Origin: Sulfitobacter sp. OXR-159
GTDB taxonomy: Bacteria > Pseudomonadota > Alphaproteobacteria > Rhodobacterales > Rhodobacteraceae
Assembly (NCBI RefSeq): GCF_034377145.1
Contig: NZ_CP139711.1
Span: 1-64,000 of the forward strand
DNA length: 64,000 nt
Direction: 5' to 3'
Both the position numbers and the translations under genes were made by a program. The notes under the pieces were generated by a model that was not told where the DNA came from, searched no databases, and saw nothing but the letters and a program-made list of their open reading frames with translations. Below are positions 1 to 8,767 of this stretch, in pieces (position 1 is the stretch's first letter; every line of letters starts with the position of its first letter).

Positions 1-6
1 CTTGTT

Positions 7-1614
7 GTGAGCGAGAGACGTAGAAAATTTTATGCGTGGGGATTTGAGGATCAGAGCGCAACGGCCGAAGAGATGGCCCCGGTTCTAGATACTTGGCATC
101 GTACCTTTGGCGTCGACTCTTTCGATGTAATGGCTGCACCAACCCTCGACAGCATCGACATGCCTGAAAGCAGAATAAATGTTTTCCCGGAGGCAATTAA
201 GACTATCTGTCGCACTGATCGGTACGAACGCGCCTTGCATAGCTATGGCCGATCATTCCTGGACAGCGCTAAGATGTTCCGTGGTGATTTTAGAAACGCC
301 CCCGACGTGGTTGCTTATCCGCGCACCGAAGATGACGTCCGCGCAATCATAGACTGGGCTGGTGACATTGGTGCTGCGGTTATTCCATTTGGCGGCGGGT
401 CGAGTGTAGTCGGCGGAGTGAATCCTGAAATCGAGGGAAACTATGCCGGTGTAGTGACCATCGACATGTGGTATTTAAATAAAGTTTTGGAATTCGACCC
501 CGTGTCCCGTTCGGCGCGTGTGCAGGCTGGGGTGTATGGGCCCGACCTGGAAACACAATTGAAAGATCACAATGCCACACTGCGTCATTATCCTCAAAGC
601 TTTGAGCTTTCGACGCTTGGTGGCTGGATTGCGACGCGGGCTGCCGGGCACTACGCGACACACGGCACTTATATTGATGACTACGTCGAAAATATTCGGA
701 TGGTATCGCCAAGTGGAATTAGCGAAAGCCGCCGTTTGCCTGCTTCTGGTGCGGGTCCGTCGCCCGACCGATACGTGATGGGTACCGAAGGATCAGTGGG
801 CATTATCACCGAAGCTTGGATTAGGGTTCTTTCCCGGATCAAGCACAAAGCGACCAAGACAGTGACTTTTGCTGAATATGATCAGGGAGTTGAAGCGGTA
901 CGTGCGATCTCGCAATCTGGACTTTATCCAGATAACTGCCGGCTGATCGATGCGCTTGAAGCTAAGCTGACCGGATCATTTGATGGAACCCGCCCCATTC
1001 TGGTTCTTGGATATGAAAGCTCACATTATCCCGTCGATCAAATTCTGGATCTAACCGTTGATTTGTGTCGCGAGTTCGGAGGCACGCCAGTTAATGAGAC
1101 AGAACAGGGACGCAACAGCGTAGCTGGTCAATGGCGTAACGCCTTTATTCGAGGGCCATACTATCGCGAGCACATGACCGCGCGCGGTATATGTCGTGAG
1201 ACCTTTGAAACGGCTGTGTGCTGGAAAGATTTCAAAGAGCTGCATAGCACAGTCATCGAAACAGTGAATGCAGCGATCAAGCGTGTGACCGGTCGGGCAG
1301 GCACTGTTACCTGTCGCTTTACTCATGTCTACCCCAATGGTCCCGCACCGTATTTCACCTTCCATTGCCTGCCGGATCGTGAACGGATGGGTGAGCAATG
1401 CATGGAGATCAAGATTGCAGCCTATGATGCCGTGATGAAGGCCGGGGGAACGATAACCCACCACCACGCTGTCGGTAGACTGCACATGCCATGGTACGAA
1501 GAACAGCGTCCTGCACCGATTAGCGCAGCATTCTCGGCGGCAAAACAAGCGCTTGATCCCAAGTCGATCATGAACCCTGGTGTGATCATTTCTGAACAGG
1601 TGGGGATTAGATGA
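7..1614 (+). CDS. FAD-linked oxidase, alkyldihydroxyacetonephosphate synthase-like
   Basis: A 535-residue flavoprotein of the FAD-binding-4/FAD-oxidase-C family. The N-terminal half carries the PP-type FAD loop PFGGGSSVVGG (about residues 121-131) and the GTEGSVGIITEAW stretch (about 258-270). The C-terminal half has THHHAVGRLHMPW, resembling the His-rich segment of alkyl-DHAP synthases. The GTG start at 7 overlaps a possible TGA stop of an upstream gene (bases 8-10), so it is probably internal to an operon whose first part lies outside the window. Its stop overlaps the next gene by four bases (ATGA). With a CoA-transferase and a tricarboxylate-type transporter downstream, oxidation of an imported hydroxy acid is plausible. 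The actual substrate is not readable from sequence; true ether-lipid synthesis is less likely in this setting. Confidence 0.8.
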   Translation: MSERRRKFYAWGFEDQSATAEEMAPVLDTWHRTFGVDSFDVMAAPTLDSIDMPESRINVFPEAIKTICRTDRYERALHSYGRSFLDSAKMFRGDFRNAPDVVAYPRTEDDVRAIIDWAGDIGAAVIPFGGGSSVVGGVNPEIEGNYAGVVTIDMWYLNKVLEFDPVSRSARVQAGVYGPDLETQLKDHNATLRHYPQSFELSTLGGWIATRAAGHYATHGTYIDDYVENIRMVSPSGISESRRLPASGAGPSPDRYVMGTEGSVGIITEAWIRVLSRIKHKATKTVTFAEYDQGVEAVRAISQSGLYPDNCRLIDALEAKLTGSFDGTRPILVLGYESSHYPVDQILDLTVDLCREFGGTPVNETEQGRNSVAGQWRNAFIRGPYYREHMTARGICRETFETAVCWKDFKELHSTVIETVNAAIKRVTGRAGTVTCRFTHVYPNGPAPYFTFHCLPDRERMGEQCMEIKIAAYDAVMKAGGTITHHHAVGRLHMPWYEEQRPAPISAAFSAAKQALDPKSIMNPGVIISEQVGIR

Positions 1615-2828
1615 ATTCGCCACTTGAAGGTTTGCGCGTCCTCGATCTATCGCGCATTCTTGCGGGGCCAAGCTGCGCCCAGACATTGGGAGATCTGGGA
1701 GCTGATGTCATCAAAATCGAAAGACCGGATAAGGGTGATGATATTCGCGGCTGGGGCCCGCCCTTTCTAAAAGATCGTGACGGTAACGACACGCTCGAAA
1801 GCGCCTATTTCATGTCGACCAATCGCAACAAGCGGTCCCTGACCATCGACATTTCTTCTCAGGAAGGTCTAGAGATCATTAATGACCTCATCGACAAGAG
1901 CGACGTTCTGATCGAGAATTTTAAGGTAGGTGATCTTAAGCGCCGCGGCCTGGACTGGGATACGGTCCACGCCCGCAACCCAAATCTTGTCTATTGCTCC
2001 ATCACAGGGTTCGGGCAGTCAGGACCTTATGCCACACGGCCCGGCTACGACTTCGTCGTTCAGGGTATGGGCGGGCTAATGAGCATCACCGGCGAGACTG
2101 AAGGGATGCCGATGAAGGTGGGGGTGCCGATTTCCGACATCATGGCGGGAATGTATGCGACAGTGTCTATCTTAGCGGCTCTGAGGGAGCGTGATCAAAC
2201 AGGTTCCGGGCGGCACATAGATATATCGCTGCTCGATTGTCAGGTCGGATGGTTGTACAATCAGGCCTCAAACTACTTGATCGGGGGTACGGAGCCACAA
2301 CGGTTGGGCAATGCCCATCCGAACATCGTTCCGTATGAAACGTTTGCGACAGCTGATGGACACATCAACCTTGCCGTCGGAAACGACAATCAGTTTGAGC
2401 GCCTTTGTCAGGCTATCGAGCGACCTGATCTGGTGGACAATTCAAGGTCAGCAACAAACACCCAACGACTTGTCAATCGCAAAGCGATACTAATCGAAAT
2501 CCGCTCAGAGTTTACTAAGCGTTCTTCGACCAAGTGGCTGGCCGATCTGCAAACGGCTGGAATACCTTGCGGGCCAATCAACACCCTTGCCCAAGTTTTT
2601 GACGATCCTCACATTCAGGCACGCGGCATCGTTCAAGAGGTCGAACATAGCGCCGCACCAGATGTGAAGGCCAAGATAATGCGTACCCCCATTCGGATGG
2701 AGGGTCACGAACTCGATGTTCGTCTGCCACCTCCTATGTTGGGCGAGCACACTAATGAAATCTTATCCGAGATGCTCGAGTATGATCCCACTAGAATTGC
2801 AAAGCTACGGGAGAATGGGGCGATATAA
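1611..2828 (+). CDS. class III CoA-transferase (CaiB/BaiF family)
   Basis: A 405-residue protein with the family's start (MNSPLEGLRVLDLSRILAGP), the GADVIKIERP segment and the NRNKRSLTIDI stretch. An Asp lies in the RPGYDFVVQGMGGLMS region, where the family carries its catalytic Asp. Length is normal for the family. These enzymes move CoA between an acyl-CoA donor and a carboxylic acid. It is coupled to the upstream oxidase by an ATGA overlap, so the two are co-translated. The gene probably activates the acid produced or imported by its neighbours; the specific substrate is unknown. The following 259 bases hold no gene I can support; they end in a strong ribosome-binding site for tctC. Confidence 0.88.
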   Translation: MNSPLEGLRVLDLSRILAGPSCAQTLGDLGADVIKIERPDKGDDIRGWGPPFLKDRDGNDTLESAYFMSTNRNKRSLTIDISSQEGLEIINDLIDKSDVLIENFKVGDLKRRGLDWDTVHARNPNLVYCSITGFGQSGPYATRPGYDFVVQGMGGLMSITGETEGMPMKVGVPISDIMAGMYATVSILAALRERDQTGSGRHIDISLLDCQVGWLYNQASNYLIGGTEPQRLGNAHPNIVPYETFATADGHINLAVGNDNQFERLCQAIERPDLVDNSRSATNTQRLVNRKAILIEIRSEFTKRSSTKWLADLQTAGIPCGPINTLAQVFDDPHIQARGIVQEVEHSAAPDVKAKIMRTPIRMEGHELDVRLPPPMLGEHTNEILSEMLEYDPTRIAKLRENGAI

Positions 2829-3087
2829 ATGCGGCAATCTTACTCTACCTGAAGCTTCTGGAAAGACACGCCGAGGGAGCGGCTAACCCAAACAAGAGGG
2901 TCGGGAAAGCAACTAAGATTGGCAAATGATTCAATGGCACACGAGGTTCTTTTGTCCCTGTGGAACGCTTTGTGATCGGTTGACGAAAGGTTTCAACGCA
3001 ATTCGGTGAAGTCTACGCAGCTGCTTGCCACGGAAAGGGTCGAAGAGAGAGAGCTAGTATTTTGCTAGCCAAAAGGGAGGAAGACTG

Positions 3088-4068
3088 ATGAGATCGAAGC
3101 TGAAGCTGAGTGCGGCATTCATGGTGAGTGCTTTTACTTTAGCAACTGCCACTGGAGCTGTTGCAGAATACCCAGAACGCGCCATTCAAGCTATTGTCCC
3201 CTGGGGAGCGGGGGGCGGTGCCGACGGTGTTGTTCGGAAAATCATGAGCATCGCTGAACGTGATTTACCAGAATCCATCTTTGTCGAGAATCTGGATGGG
3301 GGCGTCACCTCTATCGGAATAAATCGACTCATGAACTCGTCTGCTGACGGTTACACCATTGGTGCTTTAACCTACGATAGCATCGTGACTGTGCCATGGG
3401 AAAAAATTCTACCCGGCTACAGTCTCGACAAGCTTGATATGATAGCTTTGGTCACCACCGAACCTAATGCGATGATCGTTGGTAGCGATACAGATTATAC
3501 TTCCTTCGACGAACTTGTTGCAGCGGCAAAGGAAGCGGAAGGAGAAATCAACGTCGGCATTATGGGCCTAGGGTCCATGACGCATCTGACACTTTTGCAG
3601 CTTCAGGAAATGACCAATACTAGATTTCGCGTGGTTTCATTTCCCGACGGTAGCGCAGGTCAGAAAGAAGGCGTCCTATCCGGCGAGGTCGACGCGGCGG
3701 TCACCAGTCTTGGGGATTTTGCACCCTTGCTGGCATCCGGGGACGCGCGTGGACTTGTCGAGTTCAGCGCGACCGAAAATCCGGGGTTTCCTGATGTACC
3801 TACAAGCGAAGAGGTAGGGCTTAACCTTCAGACGGGGAGTTTCTTGTTGTTTGCTACTCCGGCCGGAACGCCTGATGAGGCGAAACGGATTCTGGAAGAG
3901 GCGATCAAGACCGCTTGGGACAGCGACGAGTTTCAGGATTGGGCGGAAAAGGTCGGTGTGACGGCCACCTGGATGGGGAGTGATGAGGTTACGGAATTCG
4001 CTACTAACTTTCAGGCTAAGGTTTTCGAAATTCTCGAAGACCTGACGGAACGTGGTATCCTCGAATAG
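3088..4068 (+). CDS. tctC: tripartite tricarboxylate transporter solute-binding protein (TctC/Bug family)
   Basis: A 326-residue periplasmic binding protein. Residues 1-26 form a signal peptide ending near AVAEYPERAI, followed by the Bug-family opening IQAIVPWGAGGGADGVVRK. The start is fixed by GGGAGG nine bases upstream. In this family the protein captures a carboxylate in the periplasm and delivers it to the TctA/TctB membrane complex, whose genes follow directly. A small inverted repeat (GCTAG...CTAGC) lies about 20-40 bases upstream of the start, with no clear role. Coding sequence is visibly richer in A+T than the conjugation genes, suggesting a separate origin. Confidence 0.9.
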   Translation: MRSKLKLSAAFMVSAFTLATATGAVAEYPERAIQAIVPWGAGGGADGVVRKIMSIAERDLPESIFVENLDGGVTSIGINRLMNSSADGYTIGALTYDSIVTVPWEKILPGYSLDKLDMIALVTTEPNAMIVGSDTDYTSFDELVAAAKEAEGEINVGIMGLGSMTHLTLLQLQEMTNTRFRVVSFPDGSAGQKEGVLSGEVDAAVTSLGDFAPLLASGDARGLVEFSATENPGFPDVPTSEEVGLNLQTGSFLLFATPAGTPDEAKRILEEAIKTAWDSDEFQDWAEKVGVTATWMGSDEVTEFATNFQAKVFEILEDLTERGILE

Positions 4069-4173
4069 CGGCATTCCTCAATGCCTGAAACTCACCCCAG
4101 TTTTTATAAATTGGAGGCGGGCGACGGTAACACCGTTGCCCGAATTACTCAACTTCGCGATGAGGGAACTTTA

Positions 4174-4722
4174 ATGCCTGAAAAGCTCTCGTATTTCCGG
4201 TCTGGTGACTGGATCCTGCCAATAATTATTTTCATCTCTACTACAGCCTATCTTGTTGAGGCTTTGCAGAACGGTTCCTTTTTTCGTTACGGGCTACCTA
4301 GTGCGGGCTTCATGCCAATCGTTCTTAGTGTTGCAATGTACCTCTCACTATTGGCGGTTATTGTGGGGCAAATTAGGCGGCACAAGGTCAGACACGACAT
4401 AGAGTCCGCCCCTAGATCCTTAGAAGAGATGCATGATCTGGAGCCTTCCGTTCGTCCCAGTGGTAGCAGCGCATATGTTTCGCTGGCCGCCGTTATATTG
4501 ATTTCCCTCTTGTATGTATTGTTGTTTCGAAAGCTTGGGTTTGCAGTGGCCACCTTCTTTTTCTCACTGGGACTGCTGTCTACTTTCCGGTTCGGATGGT
4601 CGAAAGGCTTTCTCGGGATTGCACTGAATATCGTAGTGGCCGCGGCAATAAGTCTATTCGCATATTTGTTCTTTGCCGTTCTTTTCGGCATTCAACTCCC
4701 AAAAATGGAATTGCTGACATGA
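4174..4722 (+). CDS. tctB: tripartite tricarboxylate transporter small membrane subunit TctB
   Basis: A TctB-family protein with four predicted hydrophobic segments: GDWILPIIIFISTTAYLV, AGFMPIVLSVAMYLSLLAV, YVSLAAVILISLLYVLLF, and a long C-terminal pair ending in FFAVLFGI. The reading frame is open from 4081, but the ATG at 4174 has GAGGGAA just upstream, and the protein from there begins in the usual place for the family. I therefore prefer 4174 (182 residues). It sits between the binding protein and TctA and overlaps tctA by four bases. In the family, TctB stabilises or assists the large permease TctA. Confidence 0.8.
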   Translation: MPEKLSYFRSGDWILPIIIFISTTAYLVEALQNGSFFRYGLPSAGFMPIVLSVAMYLSLLAVIVGQIRRHKVRHDIESAPRSLEEMHDLEPSVRPSGSSAYVSLAAVILISLLYVLLFRKLGFAVATFFFSLGLLSTFRFGWSKGFLGIALNIVVAAAISLFAYLFFAVLFGIQLPKMELLT

Positions 4723-6257
4723 TGGAACAGTTGCTGCACGTTCTTGGGGGCTTCGAAACAATCGCGGAACCGGCGGTGTTCGGGTATTTGGTAGCCGGCT
4801 TCCTGATCGGGACTCTCTTTGCGGCGATCCCTGGGTTGACAGGCACATTGGCGATAGCATTGATCTTGCCGATTACCTATTCGATGGACATTACCCCGTC
4901 GCTTGTCATGTGCGCCGCTATTTTCATGGGAGCTCAGTATGGCGGCAGCATCACCGCTATAACAGTAAACATTCCTGGCGCACCTTGCGCTGTTATGACT
5001 GCATATGAAGGCAACATATTAATGCGTCGGGGGGAGGGTGCTCGCGCGTTGCGCAGTGCGGGCCTAGCGTCGATGATGGGGGGCGTGGTTGGTGCCGTAC
5101 TACTAATGACACTAGCACCTATAATAGCTCAAGCGGCATTGTATGTACAAACTCCCGGGAAGTTCTCTCTGATCCTATTCGCCTTTTTCGTAATCATTAT
5201 TTCGAACGATCAGTCCATTGCGAAGGGCATCGTCGCTACGCTGCTTGGCCTCATGGTCGCCACGATTGGAATTGATGTGGCAAGTTCCAAGGCACGTCAA
5301 ACCTTCGGACTGCCCTCTTTAGTTGAGGGTATCGATTTGATGGCTGTCATCATCGGGGCTTTTGCAATTAGCGAGTTATTGGTTCAGGTTACGGCAAGCT
5401 CTCGGAATAAGAATACTTTGAATTACAACCCAACCGAGTCAGTGAAGTGGAGTTGGCGTGACTTCCTGCCACGCGGTTCCGACTACAGCTTCATCGGCAC
5501 CTACCGCTACATAAAGTTCGCGATGATTGGCTACTTCGTTGGCGTCCTGCCGGGAGCAGGGGGAAGCAGTGCAGCGTTTGTTTCATATGCAGAGGCGAAA
5601 CGCAGTTCCTCGCGTCCTGAGGAATACAACAATGGTTCCGTAGAAGGAATTTCTGCCTCCGAAAGCGCTAACAACGCGATGTGCGGTGGTTCTCTCGTTC
5701 CGATGTTAACTTTTGGCATACCGGGAGATACTACATCCGCGGTGATACTCGGCGTCCTTATCATTAACGGCCTGCAACCGGGTCCACAGATGATGACTGA
5801 GCAATTCGCAGTAATAACACCAATGATGGCAGCTTTGCTCATCGCGGCACTACTGATCCCGATCACTCTTCTGTTCTTGGGTCCCTGGTACATGCGGCTT
5901 GTTTCAATCAACAAGGCGGTGCTTTTTTCGAGCATTGCAGTTGTTGCCATGGTAGGTGCATATGTATCAACTTTTTCTGTGTTTCAGATGGGAGCCGCGC
6001 TTGCCATCGGGGTTGGTGCCTATTTCATGCAGCGCGGTGGGTATCCAATGGTCTCCTTTCTGCTGGGTTTTATTCTCGGGCCAGACCTCGAGGTATACAT
6101 GAGGCGTAGCCTTGCCATTACTGACGGGAGCCCCTCCATTTTCTTCACTAGACCGGATAGTCTTTTCTTTCTTGGACTAATTGCAGTGTTTTTCTTCTTC
6201 ATGATCGTCCGTCCGTGGATTTCTTCGAGGCGAAAACACCTGTCACCGGATAAGTAA
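4719..6257 (+). CDS. tctA: tripartite tricarboxylate transporter permease TctA
   Basis: A polytopic membrane protein of about 512 residues. The family's glycine-rich motifs are visible early (GTLFAAIPGLTGTLAIALILPITY, given here in part) and again near FVGVLPGAGGSSAAF and FGIPGDTTSAVILG. The frame is open from 4596, but those first 41 codons lie inside tctB. The ATG at 4719 overlaps the tctB stop as ATGA and matches the family's N-terminus. It forms the transmembrane channel driven by an ion gradient. It ends the operon; IS debris starts about 20 bases later, so anything originally downstream has been lost. Confidence 0.9.
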   Translation: MMEQLLHVLGGFETIAEPAVFGYLVAGFLIGTLFAAIPGLTGTLAIALILPITYSMDITPSLVMCAAIFMGAQYGGSITAITVNIPGAPCAVMTAYEGNILMRRGEGARALRSAGLASMMGGVVGAVLLMTLAPIIAQAALYVQTPGKFSLILFAFFVIIISNDQSIAKGIVATLLGLMVATIGIDVASSKARQTFGLPSLVEGIDLMAVIIGAFAISELLVQVTASSRNKNTLNYNPTESVKWSWRDFLPRGSDYSFIGTYRYIKFAMIGYFVGVLPGAGGSSAAFVSYAEAKRSSSRPEEYNNGSVEGISASESANNAMCGGSLVPMLTFGIPGDTTSAVILGVLIINGLQPGPQMMTEQFAVITPMMAALLIAALLIPITLLFLGPWYMRLVSINKAVLFSSIAVVAMVGAYVSTFSVFQMGAALAIGVGAYFMQRGGYPMVSFLLGFILGPDLEVYMRRSLAITDGSPSIFFTRPDSLFFLGLIAVFFFFMIVRPWISSRRKHLSPDK

Positions 6258-6368
6258 ATCAAAGGCCGCCAAATTGGGCATCGATGGTGATCTGATCCCT
6301 GCAAACTGGACCGCCTGAAGCTGGAGTTTTCCGCTACGATTTCCCGGCTGGGAGAGGAGCGGAATCAC

Positions 6369-6486
6369 ATGAAGGCATCGAAGTTTTCGGACGCGCAGAA
6401 AGCGTTCATCATCAAGCAGGGCGAAGAAGGCACGCCGGTGTCTGAGATCTGCCGTAAGGCAGGCATCAGCCAGGTGACCTACTGGA
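6369..6486 (+). pseudogene. IS3-family OrfA N-terminal fragment
   Basis: The first 39 codons read MKASKFSDAQKAFIIKQGEE and continue VSEICRKAGISQVTYW, the opening helix-turn-helix of an IS3-family OrfA. The homology then stops abruptly and the frame runs into IS110 sequence. The 50-100 bases before it (from about 6285) look like the left end of the same IS3 element. The rest of OrfA and all of OrfB are missing. Confidence 0.75.
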
Positions 6487-7900
6487 CCTGTCGCGGGATT
6501 GTGCCGCTCCTTTGTAAGACCGCATGTCTTTTCCACCGGCCCGACCCGGCCCTGCCTGATCCGCCTGTATGCTGGTCGCGGGGCGGCGGGTGCCGTCGGT
6601 TTGCGATGGAGGAAGACATGCGGAACACCCAAGGAACGATCTACGTCGGAATTGATGTGTCCAAGGACAAACTTGCGGTCGCGATCGCGGGTGGAGAGCG
6701 TGGGGACGAGGTTCTCAGCCTTGGCACGTTCGAGAACACACCCGCCAGCATCAGCAAGTTGCTGAAGAAGCTTGCCGGGCGAGGAGACATCTCGACCTGC
6801 TACGAGGCCGGACCGACGGGCTACGGCCTCTACCGGCAGATACGTGCGGCCGGCTGCGAATGCTGCGTGGTCGCGCCATCCCTGATTCCGGTCAGGGCCG
6901 GAGAGCGGGTCAAGACCGATCGACTTGACGCCCTGCGTCTTGCACGCCTTCTACGTGCCGGAGAATTGACCCCAGTCTGGGTCCCCGACGAGACGCACGA
7001 GGCGATGCGCGATCTGGTCCGGGCCCGGGAAAGTGCCGCAGAGGATCAACGCCACAAGCGTCAGCTCGTCTCGGCCTTCCTTCTGCGTCATGGGCGGGTC
7101 TATCAACGCTCCAAGCCGTGGACGATGCGTTATCGGCGCTGGCTGCAGACCCTGACGTTCGATCACCCGGCGCACCAGATCGCGCTGCAGGAGATGTTGC
7201 AGGCGGAAAGAAATGCCTCGGAGCGGCTGGAGCGGCTGACCGGGCACATCGAGGTCCTTGTGCCGGACTGGACGCTCGCGCCAGCAGTGAACGCGCTTCA
7301 AGCGCTGCGGGGCGTGGCGCTGATCAGCGCCGTCACCTTCATGGCCGAGATCGGCGATGTGCGGCGGTTCGAGACACCTGTGAAACTGATGGCCTATCTC
7401 GGGCTGGTGCCGAGCGAATACTCGACCGGCAAAACGACCAGGCGCGGTGGCATCACCCGTGCGGGCAACGCCCGCGTGCGACACAAGCTGATCGAGGGGG
7501 CCTGGACTTACCGCCTGCAGGCACGACCGGGAGAGCGGAAGCTCTACATCCTCAGAGAGCAGTCGCCGGAGGTCCAAGACATTGCCTGGAAGGCGCAATC
7601 TCGCCTGACCGCCCGATATCGCCAGCTCATCCGGCGCGGCAAGAAGCCGACCGTCGTCACCACGGCGATTGCGCGAGAGATGGCCGCATTCATGTGGGAC
7701 ATCGCCCGCCGTACCATGCCTGCGCGCTGAACTCGCTCCCCCGACGCGCCCAATGGCGGGCGCGAGGTCGACGGCAGGGGAATATCCGACACTCGCTTTG
7801 TGGCCAGCTTCGTGCTGACGCCCGTTGTAAGACAGGAATAGCCCCGAGACGCACAATCGGTCATGCGGTATCCAGCCCGCGCATCAGAGCTTGTTCACCG
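6486..7900 (+). mobile_element. IS110-family insertion sequence (approximate limits)
   Basis: The element contains one transposase gene and sits inside the truncated IS3 OrfA on its left. The left edge is set by the loss of OrfA similarity near 6486. The right edge is estimated from the end of non-coding sequence before the IS66 remnant. IS110 elements often lack clear terminal inverted repeats, so the exact ends cannot be fixed by eye. The second half of the IS3 OrfA is not found on the right side, so a deletion accompanied or followed the insertion. Confidence 0.6.
6618..7730 (+). CDS. IS110-family transposase
   Basis: A 370-residue transposase. The RuvC-like DEDD domain starts with YVGIDVSKDKL (first Asp at residue 13), followed by the KTDRLDALRLARLLRAGEL segment. 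The C-terminal Transposase_20 domain includes GVALISAVTFMAEIGDV and YLGLVPSEYSTGKTTRRGGI. ATG 6618 has GGAGGA five bases upstream, so it is preferred over the in-frame ATG at 6606. The open frame continues upstream only because it is accidentally fused to the IS3 OrfA fragment. The gene appears intact. Confidence 0.92.
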   Translation: MRNTQGTIYVGIDVSKDKLAVAIAGGERGDEVLSLGTFENTPASISKLLKKLAGRGDISTCYEAGPTGYGLYRQIRAAGCECCVVAPSLIPVRAGERVKTDRLDALRLARLLRAGELTPVWVPDETHEAMRDLVRARESAAEDQRHKRQLVSAFLLRHGRVYQRSKPWTMRYRRWLQTLTFDHPAHQIALQEMLQAERNASERLERLTGHIEVLVPDWTLAPAVNALQALRGVALISAVTFMAEIGDVRRFETPVKLMAYLGLVPSEYSTGKTTRRGGITRAGNARVRHKLIEGAWTYRLQARPGERKLYILREQSPEVQDIAWKAQSRLTARYRQLIRRGKKPTVVTTAIAREMAAFMWDIARRTMPAR

Positions 7901-8011
7901 ACGTCTTCAGACCTCGTGCCCACCCTTGGGCGTCCAGACCACGACGAACGCCCGGGCGTAACCAATCGTGTGGCTCTCCCCTTGAAAAAAGACATCAGAG
8001 CGGTGCGCCGA

Positions 8012-8530
8012 TCACACGGATCTGACGTAGTTCCAGGGCAGCAGCTGGTCGATGTCGGTCTGTTTGTGCCCCGCGGCGATGGCTGTCATGGCACCAGCCA
8101 GATAGCCATGCGGTTCGATCCCATTGAGTTTGCAGGTTTCGATCAGAGACGCGATAACTGCCCAGTTTTGTGCCCCGGCATCGTGACCTGCGAAGAGCGC
8201 GTTTTTGCGGTTGAGGGCGATGGGACGGATTGTGCGCTCGACGGGGTTGGAATCCAGTTCGATGCGACCGTCGTCGAGGAACAGGATTAGCCCGTCCCAG
8301 TATTTGGCGATGTATTTCAGGGCCTCTCCTGTGGGCGATTTGGCTGAGACGCGTGCACGGCTTTGTGCGAGCCAAAGCTCGAATGCATCGATATTGGGTT
8401 TTGAGCGGTCCTGTCGTGCAGCAAGCCGTTGATCGGCAGGCAGGCCGCGCAGGTCTTTTTCGATGCGATAGAGTGCCTGGATTTGTGCCAGACCTTCCTG
8501 CGCAATTGGGTCTGCGCCAGATTGGGCAGC
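8012..8530 (-). pseudogene. IS66-family transposase (TnpC) C-terminal fragment
   Basis: The last ~170 residues of an IS66 TnpC. Recognisable segments are FLDDGRIELDSNPVERTIRP, ALNRKNALFAGHDAGAQNWA and SLIETCKLNGIEPHGYL, ending in DQLLPWNYV. Similarity fades upstream of about 8510-8530, where the N-terminal leucine-zipper, zinc-finger and catalytic parts should be. TnpA and TnpB are absent. It is therefore a dead remnant next to the cyclase island. Confidence 0.85.
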
Positions 8531-8757
8531 ATCATGCAGTTTGCGGCGGGCAGCAGGCCTACAATCGCTACTTGATCGGCGGGGCAAGTGGCGCGGAATA
8601 CGCAGCTCTCAAGGCGCGGCAGTTCTTCGGCGTGCAGCAGATGCCGGTGCGGCAAGGCATGGGACAGACGGGGCAAGCAAGCGGCACAGGATCATCGGGG
8701 GCCGGGTCTCGAATGCTGGCGCAACTGGCCCGGTTGGCTAGGTTGGGGCGGCGATGA
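8531..8757 (+). other. unidentified coding remnant
   Basis: On the plus strand a frame ending at the TGA at 8755-8757 reads ...YNRYLIGGASGAEYAALKA and continues through a Gly/Ser-rich stretch to LAQLARLARLGRR. It looks like the C-terminus of a real protein broken by the IS66 fragment, because the coherent segment begins where the IS66 similarity stops. I do not recognise the family. Low confidence that it is still expressed. Confidence 0.3.
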
Positions 8758-8767
8758 CGGGTACCGG

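Noticed and set aside
2935..2965. TGGCACACGAGG... as a possible sigma-54 promoter before tctC
   Set aside because: The -12 GC dinucleotide at the required spacing is absent.
7118..8290. A 390-codon plus-strand frame spanning the end of IS110
   Set aside because: It is a +2 frame of the transposase running into non-coding sequence, with no motif or start signal.
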